Positions 33,300 to 43,744 of a stretch of 64,000 nt of DNA are shown piece after piece. Made by a program: the position numbers and the translations under genes. The stretch spans positions 7,906,001 to 7,970,000 of the forward strand of contig CATNEN010000007.1 of the NCBI GenBank assembly GCA_950097015.1. The letters are read 5' to 3'. This DNA comes from Macrostomum hystrix (taxonomy: Eukaryota > Platyhelminthes > Macrostomidae). Within the stretch, counting starts at the first letter, position 1. Every line of letters starts with the position of its first letter. The notes beneath the pieces were generated by a model. It ran no database searches. It saw nothing but the letters and a program-made list of their open reading frames with translations, and had not been told where the DNA came from.

Positions 33300-33656
33300 T
33301 TAGCGAAAGATATATTTCTTAGAGAAATCGCAATCCTTAACCCAAACTTTGAGTATCTTTCACCTGAGTACAAAGCAATCTACTTAATGATGCAAGACAA
33401 TAGAGAAAAAACACACATTTGCAGGTTAATATGGACATGAGATTACGCAGAAAAGTTAGCAACTCTCAAATCAAAGTTACAGTATGGGTATTAAACCGTG
33501 GCCTTAAATGTATATTTTCTTAGTAATCGCTTTAAAAAGAGCCAAAACGTGTTTTTTCAGATTTTTATAATAAAAAAGCAAGTTTTTGACGTTCGCATTA
33601 TGAATAATAATATCATATATATCATTTTATCCAAAGTAACTAAAAGTAAGCGTATA
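33300..33656. other. Spacer between Helitron A and B
   Basis: About 360 bases of AT-rich host sequence bounded by the Helitron 5' termini, which face each other here. Confidence 0.6.
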
Positions 33657-34409
33657 TCTATATATATAAAAGTGAAAACTCTGTCTGTGTGTGTGTGTGT
33701 CTGTCTGTGTGTGTGCAACCTTTTGTCTTTATAGACGCCGAAACCGCTCAACCAAATTGCACCAAACTTTGCACATACCTAAAACCACCTACGCTGAGTG
33801 CAATAGGCTACTCAAATTCCCGAAAAATCATTTCCTTCCTGCTCAAAAGTGCAAAAAACTGCTCAAAAATCGTCAAAAAATCACTCAATTCGACATATCG
33901 TCGCCCCACTTTGTCAGATTTTCTCCAAATTTGATCCACTTACACTTTACATGTTTTCCAACAATGCTGTCAATTTTGAACATCTCTACTCAATCCAGAG
34001 CAAAGCTGCATCATCTCAAAGTGAGTCACTTTTTGTTTTCCGAGGACAGCCACCCCAACTCCCCTCCGCCACTCTGCGGGCCAAATTTTATTACAGCCAC
34101 CCCCTCCCTTCCCCGGGCGCCGAAGCCCCAGACTGTACATTGTATTTCAAGCCGTGAATGTACACAGCCCAAACCCCTAGACTGTCTACTGGCCCCCAAG
34201 CAGCACTGAGACTGAGTGCGGTGAGTGCGGTGGCGTCCCAGTGTCTGTCTTTTGTCTTTATAGACGCCGAAACCGCTCAACCAAATCGCACCAAACTTTG
34301 CACATACCTAAAACCACCTACGCTGAGTGCAATAGGCTACTCAAATTCCCGAAAAATCATTTCCTTCCTGCTCAAAATTGCAAAAAACTGCTCAAAAATC
34401 GTCAAAAAA

Positions 34410-35066
34410 GCTCAAGGCAAAAGTTTACCCGAACCTGATGGTTCGATATGCTGACGTTGACTGGCTGTCAGAGAGGGCAATTCTGTGTCCTAGAAATGAT
34501 GCCGCAACGAAATTAACTACCAACTGCTTCAGGAGTTGCCAGGTGCAGTTTTCACCTACAAGTCAATTGATACAACGTTGACTGATGACACCGCTGTGGA
34601 GTATCCTGTTGAGTTTCTGAACTCTCTAGATCCTCCTGGAACTCCATTGCACAACTTGCAGCTGAAAGTTGGGGCACCAATTATGCTCCTCCGCAACCTG
34701 AATGCGCCAAGGCTGTGTAACGGCACCAGACTGATAGTCAGGCGGCTCTTCCCACACGTGATTGAGGCCACGATAATGACTGGATCTGGCAGAGGAGAGT
34801 CTGTATTCGTTCCCCGGATTCCAATTATCCCCACGGACCTGCCATTTCAGTTCAAGCGACTGCAGTTCCCTGTGAGAGTGTGCTTTGCGATGACTATTAA
34901 CAAGGCTCAGGGACAGTCGCTGAAGGTGGCTGGCATCAACCTGGAGACTCCTTGCTTCTCGCATTGCAGCTTTATGTCGCCTGCTCCCGTGTTGGAACTC
35001 CAGCTGGCCTATTCATTTTCGCACCAAGGGGAAGAACGAAAAATGTGGTGTATCCCCAGGCCTTGA
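34410..35066 (+). pseudogene. Helitron helicase C-terminal fragment, copy B (frameshifted)
   Basis: It begins further upstream than in A and C (KVYPNLMVRYADVDWLSERA), a stretch expected in full-length Helitron helicases. One base is lost near 34504 (GCCGCAACG against GCCGCCAACG), shifting the frame after RNDAA; a second change near 34972 (GCATTGCAGC against GCATGGGCAGC) breaks it in the SHGQLYVACSR motif. Thus copy B keeps more ancestral coding sequence but is more degraded. Confidence 0.85.
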
Positions 35067-35223
35067 GGTGACTCGCAAGCAATTAATAGAAAAGTAGTCA
35101 CGAATTGACCTTGACCTGTCTAACTCTGAACTCTGAAACAGTTTAATTTTGTTTCTTTGACATTGTTATTGTTATGCCATGGCTATTTTCCTTATGTATA
35201 CGCGTGTACATGCATACTGTATA

Positions 35224-35467
35224 CAGAGGCAGACTTAGGGGGGGGGGCGGGGGGGCAGTCGCCCCCCTAAATTTTAATCATGGGAATAAGATGCGCCCCT
35301 TTTCGGCCGCTGGCGCCCCTTTTTCAGCCGCTGGCTCCCGTTTTTCAGCCGCTGGCGCCCTTTCTTGGCTCCTGGCGCCCTTTTTCGGCCGCTGGCACCC
35401 CCTCTGTGATTCTCATGGCGCTCCCCTGACAGACCGCCCCAAAACAAAATTCCTGGATCTGCCACTG
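35224..35467. mobile_element. hAT-type MITE nested in Helitron B
   Basis: Flanked by ACTGTATA at 35216-35223 and 35468-35475. It has the same TIRs as the other two copies but is 29 bp shorter (244 bp), lacking the segment with CACCAGGGGCGCCAGTC. Confidence 0.85.
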
Positions 35468-36489
35468 ACTGTATAGAGGAGTGGCTAAGAGACATGTTTC
35501 TAAAGAAGTAATCAAGAGGGGGCTGTTTGGACAAACTTTTCACTTATTTTTTACTTAAAATGCCCTTAAACAAACTCTTCACTTTTCATTAATGCAGTAA
35601 ATAAATAAATGGTGACCTTCACTATAAAGTTAATACAGAGACGTGAATTGCTTACTGCTTTGCTTTAAATTTCTGCCCCAAAAACAACGGGCAAAAAAAA
35701 GCTAGTACGGTATATGTCATGTAATATGATTTATACTCGTATCTTTCATCGATCGTATCTTATTAGATATTAGTGACTTATTGCGTCTCTCTTACATTTG
35801 TTTACAATAGATTTTACAAGAGAATAATGAGCATATTAATCTATATATATAAAAGTGAAAACTCTGTCTGTCTGTCTGTCTGTCTGTGTGCAACCTTTTG
35901 TCTTTATAGACGCCGAAACCGCTCAACCAAATCGCACCAAACTTTGCACATACCTAAAACCACCTACGCTGAGTGCAATAGGCTACTCAAATTCCCGAAA
36001 AATCATTTCCTTCCTGCTCAAAAGTGCAAAAAACTGCTCAAAAATCGTCAAAATATCACTCAATTCAACATATCGTCGCCCCACTTTGTCAGATTTTCTC
36101 CAAATTTGATCCACTTACACTTTACATGTTTTCCAACAATGCTGTCAATTTTGAACATCTCTACTCAATCCAGAGCAAAGCTGCATCATCTCAAAGTGAG
36201 TCACTTTTTGTTTTCCGAGGACAGCCACCCCAACTCCCCTCCGCCACTCTGCGGGCCAAATTTTATTACAGCCACCCCCTCCCTTCCCCGGGCGCCGAAG
36301 CCCCAGACTGTACATTGTATTTCAAGCCGTGAATGTACACAGCCCAAACCCCTAGACTGTCTACTGGCCCCCAAGCAGCACTGAGACTGAGTGCGGTGAG
36401 TGCGGTGGCGTCCCAGTGCGCAGCTAGGCTCTCCGGTCGATATTTCTCTCCAGCCAGCCAGCCTGGGATAGAAGAGAGAGGCTGGCGTT

Positions 36490-37104
36490 GACTGGCTGTC
36501 AGAGAGGGCAATTCTGTGTCCTAGAAATGATGCCGCCAACGAAATTAACTACCAACTGCTTCAGGAGTTGCCAGGTGCAGTTTTCACCTACAAGTCAATT
36601 GATACAACGTTGAATGATGACACCGCTGTGGAGTATCCTGTTGAGTTTCTGAACTCTCTAGATCCTCCTGGAACTCCATCGCACAACTTGCAGCTGAAAG
36701 TTGGGGCACCAATTATGCTCCTCCGCAACCTGAATGCGCCAAGGCTGTGTAACGGCACCAGACTGATAGTCAGGCGGCTCTTCCCACACGTGATTGAGGC
36801 CACGATAATGACTGGATCTGGCAGAGGAGAGTCTGTGTTCGTTCCCCGGATTCCAATTATCCCCACGGACCTGCCATTTCAGTTCAAGCGACTGCAGTTC
36901 CCTGTGAGAGTGTGCTTTGCGATGACTATTAACAAGGCTCAGGGACAGTCGCTGAAGGTGGCTGGCATCAACCTGGAGACTCCTTGCTTCTCGCATGGGC
37001 AGCTTTATGTCGCCTGCTCCCGTGTTGGAACTCCAGCTGGCCTATTCATTTTCGCACCAAGGGGAAGAACGAAGAATGTGGTGTATCCCCAGGCCTTGAG
37101 GTGA
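36490..37104 (+). pseudogene. Helitron helicase C-terminal fragment, copy C
   Basis: The open frame includes WLSERAILCPRNDAANEINY, LKVGAPIMLLRNLN, PRLCNGTRLIV, TINKAQGQSLKVAG and QLYVACSRV, ending VYPQALR at 37104. By inspection it is the same protein as copy A. Its 5' junction joins unrelated sequence, so it lacks the ATPase core. Confidence 0.85.
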
Positions 37105-37256
37105 CTCGCAAGCAATTAATAGAAAAGTAGTCACGAATTGACCTTGACCTGTCTAACTCTAAACTCTGAAACAGTTTAATTTTGTTTCTTTGACATTGTT
37201 ATTGTTATGCCATGGCTATTTTCCTTATGTATACGCGTGTACATGCATACTGTATA

Positions 37257-37529
37257 CAGAGGCAGATTTAGGGGGGGGCGGGGGGGCAGTCGCCCCCCTA
37301 AATTTTAATCATGGGAATAAGATGCCCCCACCAGGGGCGCCAGTCGCAGCACTGGCGCCCCTTTTCGGCCGCTGGCGCCCCTTTTTCAGCCGCTGGCTCC
37401 CGTTTTTCAGCCGCTGGCGCCCTTTCTTGGCTCCTTGCGCCCTTTTTCGGCCGCTGGCACCCCCTCTGTGATTCTCATGGCGCTCCCCTGACAGACCGCC
37501 CCAAAACAAATTTCCTGGATCTGCCACTG
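37257..37529. mobile_element. hAT-type MITE nested in Helitron C
   Basis: 273 bp, TIR CAGAGGCAGATTTAGG and its partner, flanked by ACTGTATA at 37249-37256 and 37530-37537. Confidence 0.85.
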
Positions 37530-37766
37530 ACTGTATAGAGGAGTGGCTAAGAGACATGTTTCTAAAGAAGTAATCAAGAGGGGGCTGTTTGGACAAACTT
37601 TTCACTTATTTTTTACTTAAAACGCCCTTAAACAAACTCTTCACTTTTCATTAATGCAGTAAATAAATAAATGGTGACCTTCACTATAAAGTTAATACAG
37701 AGACGTGAATTGCTTACTGCTTTGCTTTAAATTTCTGCCCCAAAAACAACGGGCAAAAAAAGCTAG

Positions 37767-38031
37767 TACTCTATATAACTCTCCTCTAGCTCTTGACAAG
37801 CAGATCTGAGTTTAAGATCAGAGATTATGAGTTCTATACACACATATTTATATATGAAAGCACAGCTTAGAGTACATTGCATACTGTTACAGGACACATT
37901 ATTTTACAGCAGATACTGTTTGGGATCTGCACATGCATATGTGAACAACCATTGTAAACTTCTTTTATTATGCACACGGGTCAATTCGCACACCGTTTCA
38001 AAAACTTGCATAAATATGCTTCATTGAATGT
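37767..38031. other. Short intergenic stretch
   Basis: Nothing recognised; probably the 3' untranslated region of the minus-strand gene that follows. Confidence 0.4.
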
Positions 38032-38589
38032 TTATGATGTTTCTACGGCAACCATTTCGGACTTAGTCAAGCGTTTGATCTTGGCTGGCTTGGCGATCCG
38101 CTGCCCCTGCTGCTTCACTTGCCTCTCTGATTGTTGGCACATCTTGCGGCTGCTGCTGCTGCCATTATGTACTTCGCTGCCGGCGCTCTGCTCTGAAGTT
38201 GCCGATAAATTGGGAGCCAGGGAAGACTGACTGCCGCCTCCGCAGGCACCAGCTCCGCTGCTGCTGCCGCCGCCGCTGTTGCTGACGTTGCCGACGCCGC
38301 CAGCTGTGGTGATCGAATGCCGACTACTGTTGCGTCGAGGCCAGGCGTTGGGCGAAGTGGAGGAGGACATTCGCGTCCACCGGCTCCCCGGTCGGGACGT
38401 CGATGACGCGGACCACATGGCGTTGATCTCGGACCTGTCGACCTCAGTGCTCCTCCAGATGATGCCCTTTTTAACCAGCAGCCATAGTACAAAGCCTATT
38501 AGTACCGCAAACAAAAGAAACACGCAGACAAACACGAAGGCGAGGCCGGTGACTGTCAGGCTGCCCGACTCATCTTCGCCTACCGGCAT
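38032..38589 (-). CDS. Small single-pass membrane protein, Ser-rich tail
   Basis: Not recognised. A 185-residue frame starts MPVGEDESGSLTVTG with a clear ATG. A strong membrane segment lies at residues 14-38 (VTGLAFVFVCVFLLFAVLIG), followed by basic KKGIIWR. The short acidic N-terminus and the positive cytoplasmic flank predict N-out, C-in orientation without a signal peptide. The tail of about 140 residues is Ser/Gly-rich and disordered, with basic clusters near the C-terminus (RIAKPAKIKRLTKSE). The sense codons are GC-rich as in neighbouring genes, supporting a real gene. An exon boundary is possible right after MP (GTAGGC), so the start is less sure than the body. Confidence 0.6.
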   Translation of the reverse strand: MPVGEDESGSLTVTGLAFVFVCVFLLFAVLIGFVLWLLVKKGIIWRSTEVDRSEINAMWSASSTSRPGSRWTRMSSSTSPNAWPRRNSSRHSITTAGGVGNVSNSGGGSSSGAGACGGGSQSSLAPNLSATSEQSAGSEVHNGSSSSRKMCQQSERQVKQQGQRIAKPAKIKRLTKSEMVAVETS

Positions 38590-39463
38590 TTTCGAATGGA
38601 CTCAGACAGATTGGCCGCTATAACAGCGGTACTGCGGCCATGGCTGCACAGACTGCGTCCAACCGAAAAGCTTTTTGTACCGGTTGCTGAAGCAGACAAT
38701 AACCTACCTATCTCCATGGAAACACACCTAGCCAATCCAATTATCGGGCTATAAATTGCCGCTTCTTTGCTGAACAGAGCCTCTTTGATGGCCTCATCGT
38801 GCTCCGTTCTGCTCAACATTGATGAGGGTCGCGGGAATGTAAATAATTTTCCTTTCATAGCATGCAGCTATGAAAACTCCCACAAAACTGCCTAGGCTAC
38901 ATGCTACAAGCTGGGAAGTAACAGGCAAACAGTTTAACTGACGAATACAGTTTGTTGTGCTGTCGAGTTCAATGTTATAGACATTGGCTCGCGTCCTATT
39001 TTTTATAATAGCAGATGTACACGCGGAAGTCTACAATACCGAGTATAAAAATGTTGAAAAAATAACAGACTTTAGACGGAAGATGAGATTCTATCATATA
39101 GAGCTCAGGCGCAGGATGGCAACTAAGCAGATTGTGTACCATTTAGCTTGCAATTTAAAAGCTTGAGTATGCAAGTTACACGTCGATTAGCAATCACTCG
39201 GAAAACAACAATGCAAAGAAAGATGAAAAAACATTGTGCTCAACACTGATATAATAAAAAAACATGTTTATTCCAATACTCAGCTGGATTAAATAGTCTG
39301 CAATAGCAGAAGGCTCTAGCACCGTGAAAAAGCACCTCGAAAAAATAAGCATCTACAAGCAAAGTCATGGACGTGGCTTGTGTTGTTCGAAATTGCCTGT
39401 TATTTCAGCTAGGGACGGTCACGTGCCAGTCTTTGAGTTCAACCGCGCTCGTGTACAAATAAT
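38590..39463. other. Spacer between membrane protein and lectin receptor genes
   Basis: It may contain promoter and 5' exon sequence of the membrane protein gene. The open frame at 38580-38858 on the minus strand is not convincing. I recognise nothing else. Confidence 0.4.
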
Positions 39464-41424
39464 TCAATCAGCTACGCAGCTGTTTGGAAAGACGGGCTCG
39501 CATCTTGGAGTCATTGGCTGCTGATTGGCTGCAGGCGAGTTGCAATCCGTTGGCGCGATCTGATTGGTTGGCAGTTCAGCCTCCCATACGCAGTTATCGT
39601 AGACTGGCGGATCCGAAGGCAAATCGCCAGTGAGTGGCGGATTCGGGTACAGTTCATACGATGGCGGGCGGGTGGCTGCCAGTTTGGCATCCAGCTGCCA
39701 CCGCCTGACGCTGTGGATAAAGCAGGCCAGGACGCTAATTGTGATCACCGCCAGGATGAAGGCGCAAACGCCCAGCACGTAAAAGTACATTCGACGCTCG
39801 GATTCTGCAGCCTCGGTATTGTCAGCCGAGTCCTGCATGCTCGAACTGTCTCGACAATCGACGCACGGCACGCCGCTGGCTGGGTAAAGCACCGAGCTGC
39901 CACCGGGCGGTGACGAGCAGATGAAGGGTCGCTGCTCCGCGCAGTTGCTACGGTAGATCTGTGCCTCCCTGTACAGGGCGCACTGGCATACGATGCTAGA
40001 CCTGCTGCAGTCGTAGTTGTAGTCAGGAAGAGTGCTGTGGTGGCAAAGGTTGTTGATGAGCAGTCAGTAAAACGGAACCAGATCTATTTTTCCTAACATT
40101 TGGGTTTCTCTCTAATAACTCTCCTTTCCTGGAAACGTTTTGAAGTTTTTTGAAGATCAACCTTAGTTGACTTCACACTACTTCAAGAACACTCGTCGGT
40201 TATTTTGAAATTCCCCAAGTACTCGTAGTAACAAGAAGGACGATTACTTTGTGATTTGAAAAAAACTCTTGAGAAATTAACAGAAGCCATGATTCTTACA
40301 GGATTTGCAAGTCAGATTATTTATGGCGCTTTTATTCTTAGATAGAGGGACTTAATAAAGGAGGGTGAACTCAAAATTGAATGAAATCGGTCCACAAACT
40401 TTATGGACTGGCTGACGTTAGTCACGTGCTGGTGTTGTGATAAATGAAAATGTGACCTAATCCCATTGGGTCAGATGTACAGCGTGTAGCACAGCCGAAG
40501 CTATTGTCCGACGCTTCCAAAGGTTGTGTACAGCTGTTTAAGTCCGTGGACTGGTGAAGATGCTAATTCTGGTACCCATTTACAGCTGCGTGAACAGAAG
40601 AAATAGAAATCAATGTTGCTCAAGGACTCAAACTATTTCCCTAGGGCCGCGACTCGAACTCCCGACCATTTCCTGAAGCAGCTAAATACACTGCATGAAT
40701 AGTAGCAGGAATTATTTTAGCACAACCCGTACCCGCGAGCCAGCAGTCTCGAGCCATTGATGTAAGCCCAGTCTCCGTCCGCGGTTCGCCGGCCGCCGAT
40801 CCAGTAGCCGAAGCCTGGCCGCATCCGGTTGCCGAAGAGCAGGTAGGCCAGCTCCCACGCCGTGGGGTCGGACCCGGCCGTGGTGAACAGGTTGGCGCCA
40901 ACTCTCTGGCAGGCACTCTGGGCGTCAGCGAAGTTAAGCGCGTTGCCGGCGACTGCTTCCGACACCATCAGGCAGCCGCCGGGCCAAGGCATCGACCAGC
41001 CGTCGGTTTCAGGCGGGCAGGCGGTCGGCGCTACGAGGCTTGCGCGGAAAGTCAGGCGACCGGTGCGCAGAGTGAGGTTCAGGGAGAACTCGCAGGTCCG
41101 GGTCAGCGCCCTGCGGGAGCTGCTGCTGGCCAGCTGGGCCGGGCCACTCCAGTTGATGCGGCTGATGCCGTCGCGCACGAAAATATCAACATCGGTGCCA
41201 CTGCCGGGCTCGAGGTTCAGGTACCACCGGCCAGCTGTTGGAGCGGCCGTCACGCTCAGACGACACTGGACGGGCGCATTTGCCGCCACGAGAGTCAGCT
41301 GGTTGACGCCGGGACCCACTGGCGGTAGGTAGCTGCCATTGCAGATCAGTTCGATTTGCAATGATTTCTGCGGCAGTTCCAGGAGCAGCAGAAACAGCAG
41401 CGGCAGCAACTGTTGCTTTAGCAT
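39464..41424 (-). CDS. C-type lectin domain transmembrane receptor
   Basis: Two exons, 41424-40733 (or 40727) and 40034-39464, join in phase 2 to give about 420 residues. MLKQQLLPLLFLLLLELPQ is a signal peptide. Residues 25-145 form an unrecognised Cys-containing N-terminal region. The C-type lectin domain follows: GGCLMVSEAV, ADAQSACQRVGANL, GYWIGGRRTADGDWAYINGS, then across the intron CQCALYREAQIYRSNCAEQR and the closing PFIC. The Ca2+-site EPN/WND motifs are not evident, so sugar binding is doubtful. A membrane helix (FYVLGVCAFILAVITISVLA) leads to a cytoplasmic tail with PPSY, a WW-domain ligand, and a further PPVY. I infer a type I surface receptor. The intron carries a SINE. Confidence 0.8.
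40437..40710 (-). mobile_element. tRNA-derived SINE in the lectin-receptor intron
   Basis: Read on the minus strand, it has a B-box-like GGTCGGGAGTTCGAGTC, then TCCTTGAGCAACATTG, GGGTACCAG, and a 3' part with CGGCTGTGCTACACGCTGTA and CATCTGACCCAAT. The same blocks, in the same order, make up the element at 57296-57550. The A box is degenerate here, so this is the older copy. Confidence 0.75.
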
Positions 41425-41439
41425 CTGACCACTCCGCAA

Positions 41440-43740
41440 AGACTAGAAACAAAATAATATTGAAGAAAAAACGAAACGTTATTCTTTTATAAAGATGCAC
41501 GAGTAATAATGTAAGTTTATTTATGTAATAAGTTGATGTAATGTATTAATGTAATAAAAATATATTTATACTCCTATAATTTTTAACAAAAAATAGTAAT
41601 AGTATTAAAAAAGCTATTTATCAAGCAAACTGTAAATAAAAAAATCTACTCTAAAATGAATTAAAATAAATATAAAGATTATGAGCTGGTTTCTGTAAGA
41701 ACTGAAGATTATAGTAAGCTAGTCTGTGTCTTAAACAAAGATGACTTCTTACTTTTGTTCAGCGCACAAAAATGAGGTAAGCTCTATTCCTAGCCTTCCT
41801 TGAAGTATTTAGTTTGGGAGACATGCAGTAGCTATAGCTATTTTATTTATAATTTATAATTATATAGTTAATTAGCAAAAACTTTATTTTCTGTCTAAAA
41901 TCTAGTGGGAAAAGGTAAGTAACTGTGACAAAATAATACAGAACCACAAAAAGTTAAATAATCATTCATATAAATACATTTTTTTCTGTTCCTATTCATA
42001 GTGCGTTGCTGTGATATCGAACAAACATAATTATTACCAAGCAACGAAATGAAGAATTCATGGACATGCGTACAAACAGTAATGGAAGTAAAAAAATCTG
42101 TCTTTCTATCGATAATAAATTTGCGGTTTTGCTTACAAAGCGAGTATTGCAAAATCATAGCCTCTTAGGTTTTTGCTTGGAAAAAAAATTAAATCTATAT
42201 TTTTAATAGAGTAGGAAATACTTATTTGCTCAAATATGAAATGCTAAAATATTTGTTAAAATGTGCAAAAATGTTCGTGATGCAATGTTAAAATCATTAC
42301 TTCCTGAGTGCGCGGGACCTGTTTACTTAAAAGTAGATTAAATCATTTTTGTCCTTTACGCCATTCTATTTTTATCTATCGGAAAAGAAGCAGACCGAAA
42401 CGGAAACGGAATGCTAGCGATAAAAAGCGTTCATTATATTTTAAGACCTAGAAGAGTCAGGTAAAATAAGAGAGAAAATGGCAAAAATAGGAATATGATA
42501 ATATCTAAGCATAAGCGACTAGAAACGAAAAAGATCGAGTAAAAAATTACGTCTCTTCAGAGCTAGCTAGTGCATCACACATCAGAAAATATAGTGCATT
42601 GTACATGCTTTCTGCCGGAGAGTATTTGAAAGTTTTTGCTTTAAATGTAGGAAATTGTTTAGCACTATAGTTAAGTATGTTAACTTAAAGCACGATAAGC
42701 TATATGTGCCTATATGTAGTGCTTTCCAGCGTTTTTGTGTGCTGAATAGGGTTTTTCGTTTTTCGTTAGAATCACCACGCAGTTTTAAAAAAATTATATA
42801 GCTTTAACTCATTAAACGTTAGTTTCGAAAACGCGCGCTATTATCTTCCTAATCGTAATACAAAAAAAGAAAAATTCAATTGGTATCCGCTTAGCGCCAA
42901 GTACACGGGGCTTGAGATGAGTCCGAATTGAGTTTTATTCGTAGCACCATGCAAGCTGCAGCACAAAGTGCAAGCCAATTATTACTGCCGAGCTCATATC
43001 GCCAAAATTGACGCAATCGGTCTGCTGCATGTTTGCTCAACTCTAGGCTCAGATCAGCCCATCATGATATTCAATTTTACGCTGCAGCTAGCAGTGTCAG
43101 CATAGGCAATGCATGGGTAAACAAACTGACTTGCTGGACTAAACTATAGCTGCATAATCGGCACAGTTCAAAAGAGCTTTGTCCGCTTAAATCCCACCTG
43201 ATTCCGGACACAAGGATTCCCAGGAGGAAGATGACAAAAGTGACTTGAGTAGAAAGAAATCGGAACAATCAATTGATCAATCGATTGGAGCATTGTTTTA
43301 GCTTGAAGGCAAAGCGAGAACTTACGTTGTTTCCTGGGCGTTGTTTCCACTAATCTGCTAATGAATCCTTTCGCTCGAGGCAGGAAGGGAGAGATTGCGT
43401 GGGCAGCAGGGAATGACGTCGAAAAGGCGAGTCAAATGAGCAGATTTTTGGCAGACTGTTGCACTGTGGGATTCCGCAATAGAAAAATCTTTATGAAACT
43501 TACCCAATCTTAATTTAGACTTTTCCATCGATTCGAATTGGGCAGGACAACGCCCCCCGACCAAACTTGGACAGAACTCAAATCATCCATATTGGGACGG
43601 GTTGCAAGCTTGAGCTCTGCAAACCAGCCAAAGCACTCGTTTGTCACGGTTAACGAGTTGGAAAACCGAGTGCTCAGATTTGCAAATGCAGGAGTCTTTG
43701 CGCGGACTCAAAGGGATGCAATAATACTCAGCTGTTTTGT
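41440..43740. other. Long AT-rich intergenic region
   Basis: No gene that I can support across 2.3 kb. Short frames at 41895-42158 and 43077-43350 have random composition. Confidence 0.5.
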
Positions 43741-43744
43741 TTTG

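Larger units (their letters stand above)
33657..35705 (+). mobile_element. Helitron copy B (2049 bp, rearranged)
   Basis: It starts TCTATATATATAAAAGTG after A and ends GCTAG before T. It differs from A and C: about 165 bases of the 5' subterminal region are present a second time (34240-34408), followed by about 50 bases coding for KAKVYPNLMVRYADVDWL, which A and C lack, and then the shared helicase end. The 5' (GTCT)n tract has become a GT-rich mix. Confidence 0.93.
35840..37766 (+). mobile_element. Helitron copy C (1927 bp)
   Basis: It starts TCTATATATATAAAAGTG after A (35839) and ends GCTAG before T (37767), with the TGCCC/GGGCA hairpin inside the 3' end. It has the same length and content as copy A, in opposite orientation, and lies only 134 bases downstream of copy B in the same orientation. 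Confidence 0.94.

Noticed and set aside
33660-34209. Frames over the 5' half of the Helitrons (for example RRRNRSTKSHQTLHIP)
   Set aside because: Several frames are open in parallel in the conserved 5' terminal region; the conservation is due to recent copying of a non-coding terminus.
38580-38858. 92-codon minus-strand frame upstream of the membrane protein
   Set aside because: Composition is not convincing and it overlaps the probable leader of the 38589 gene.
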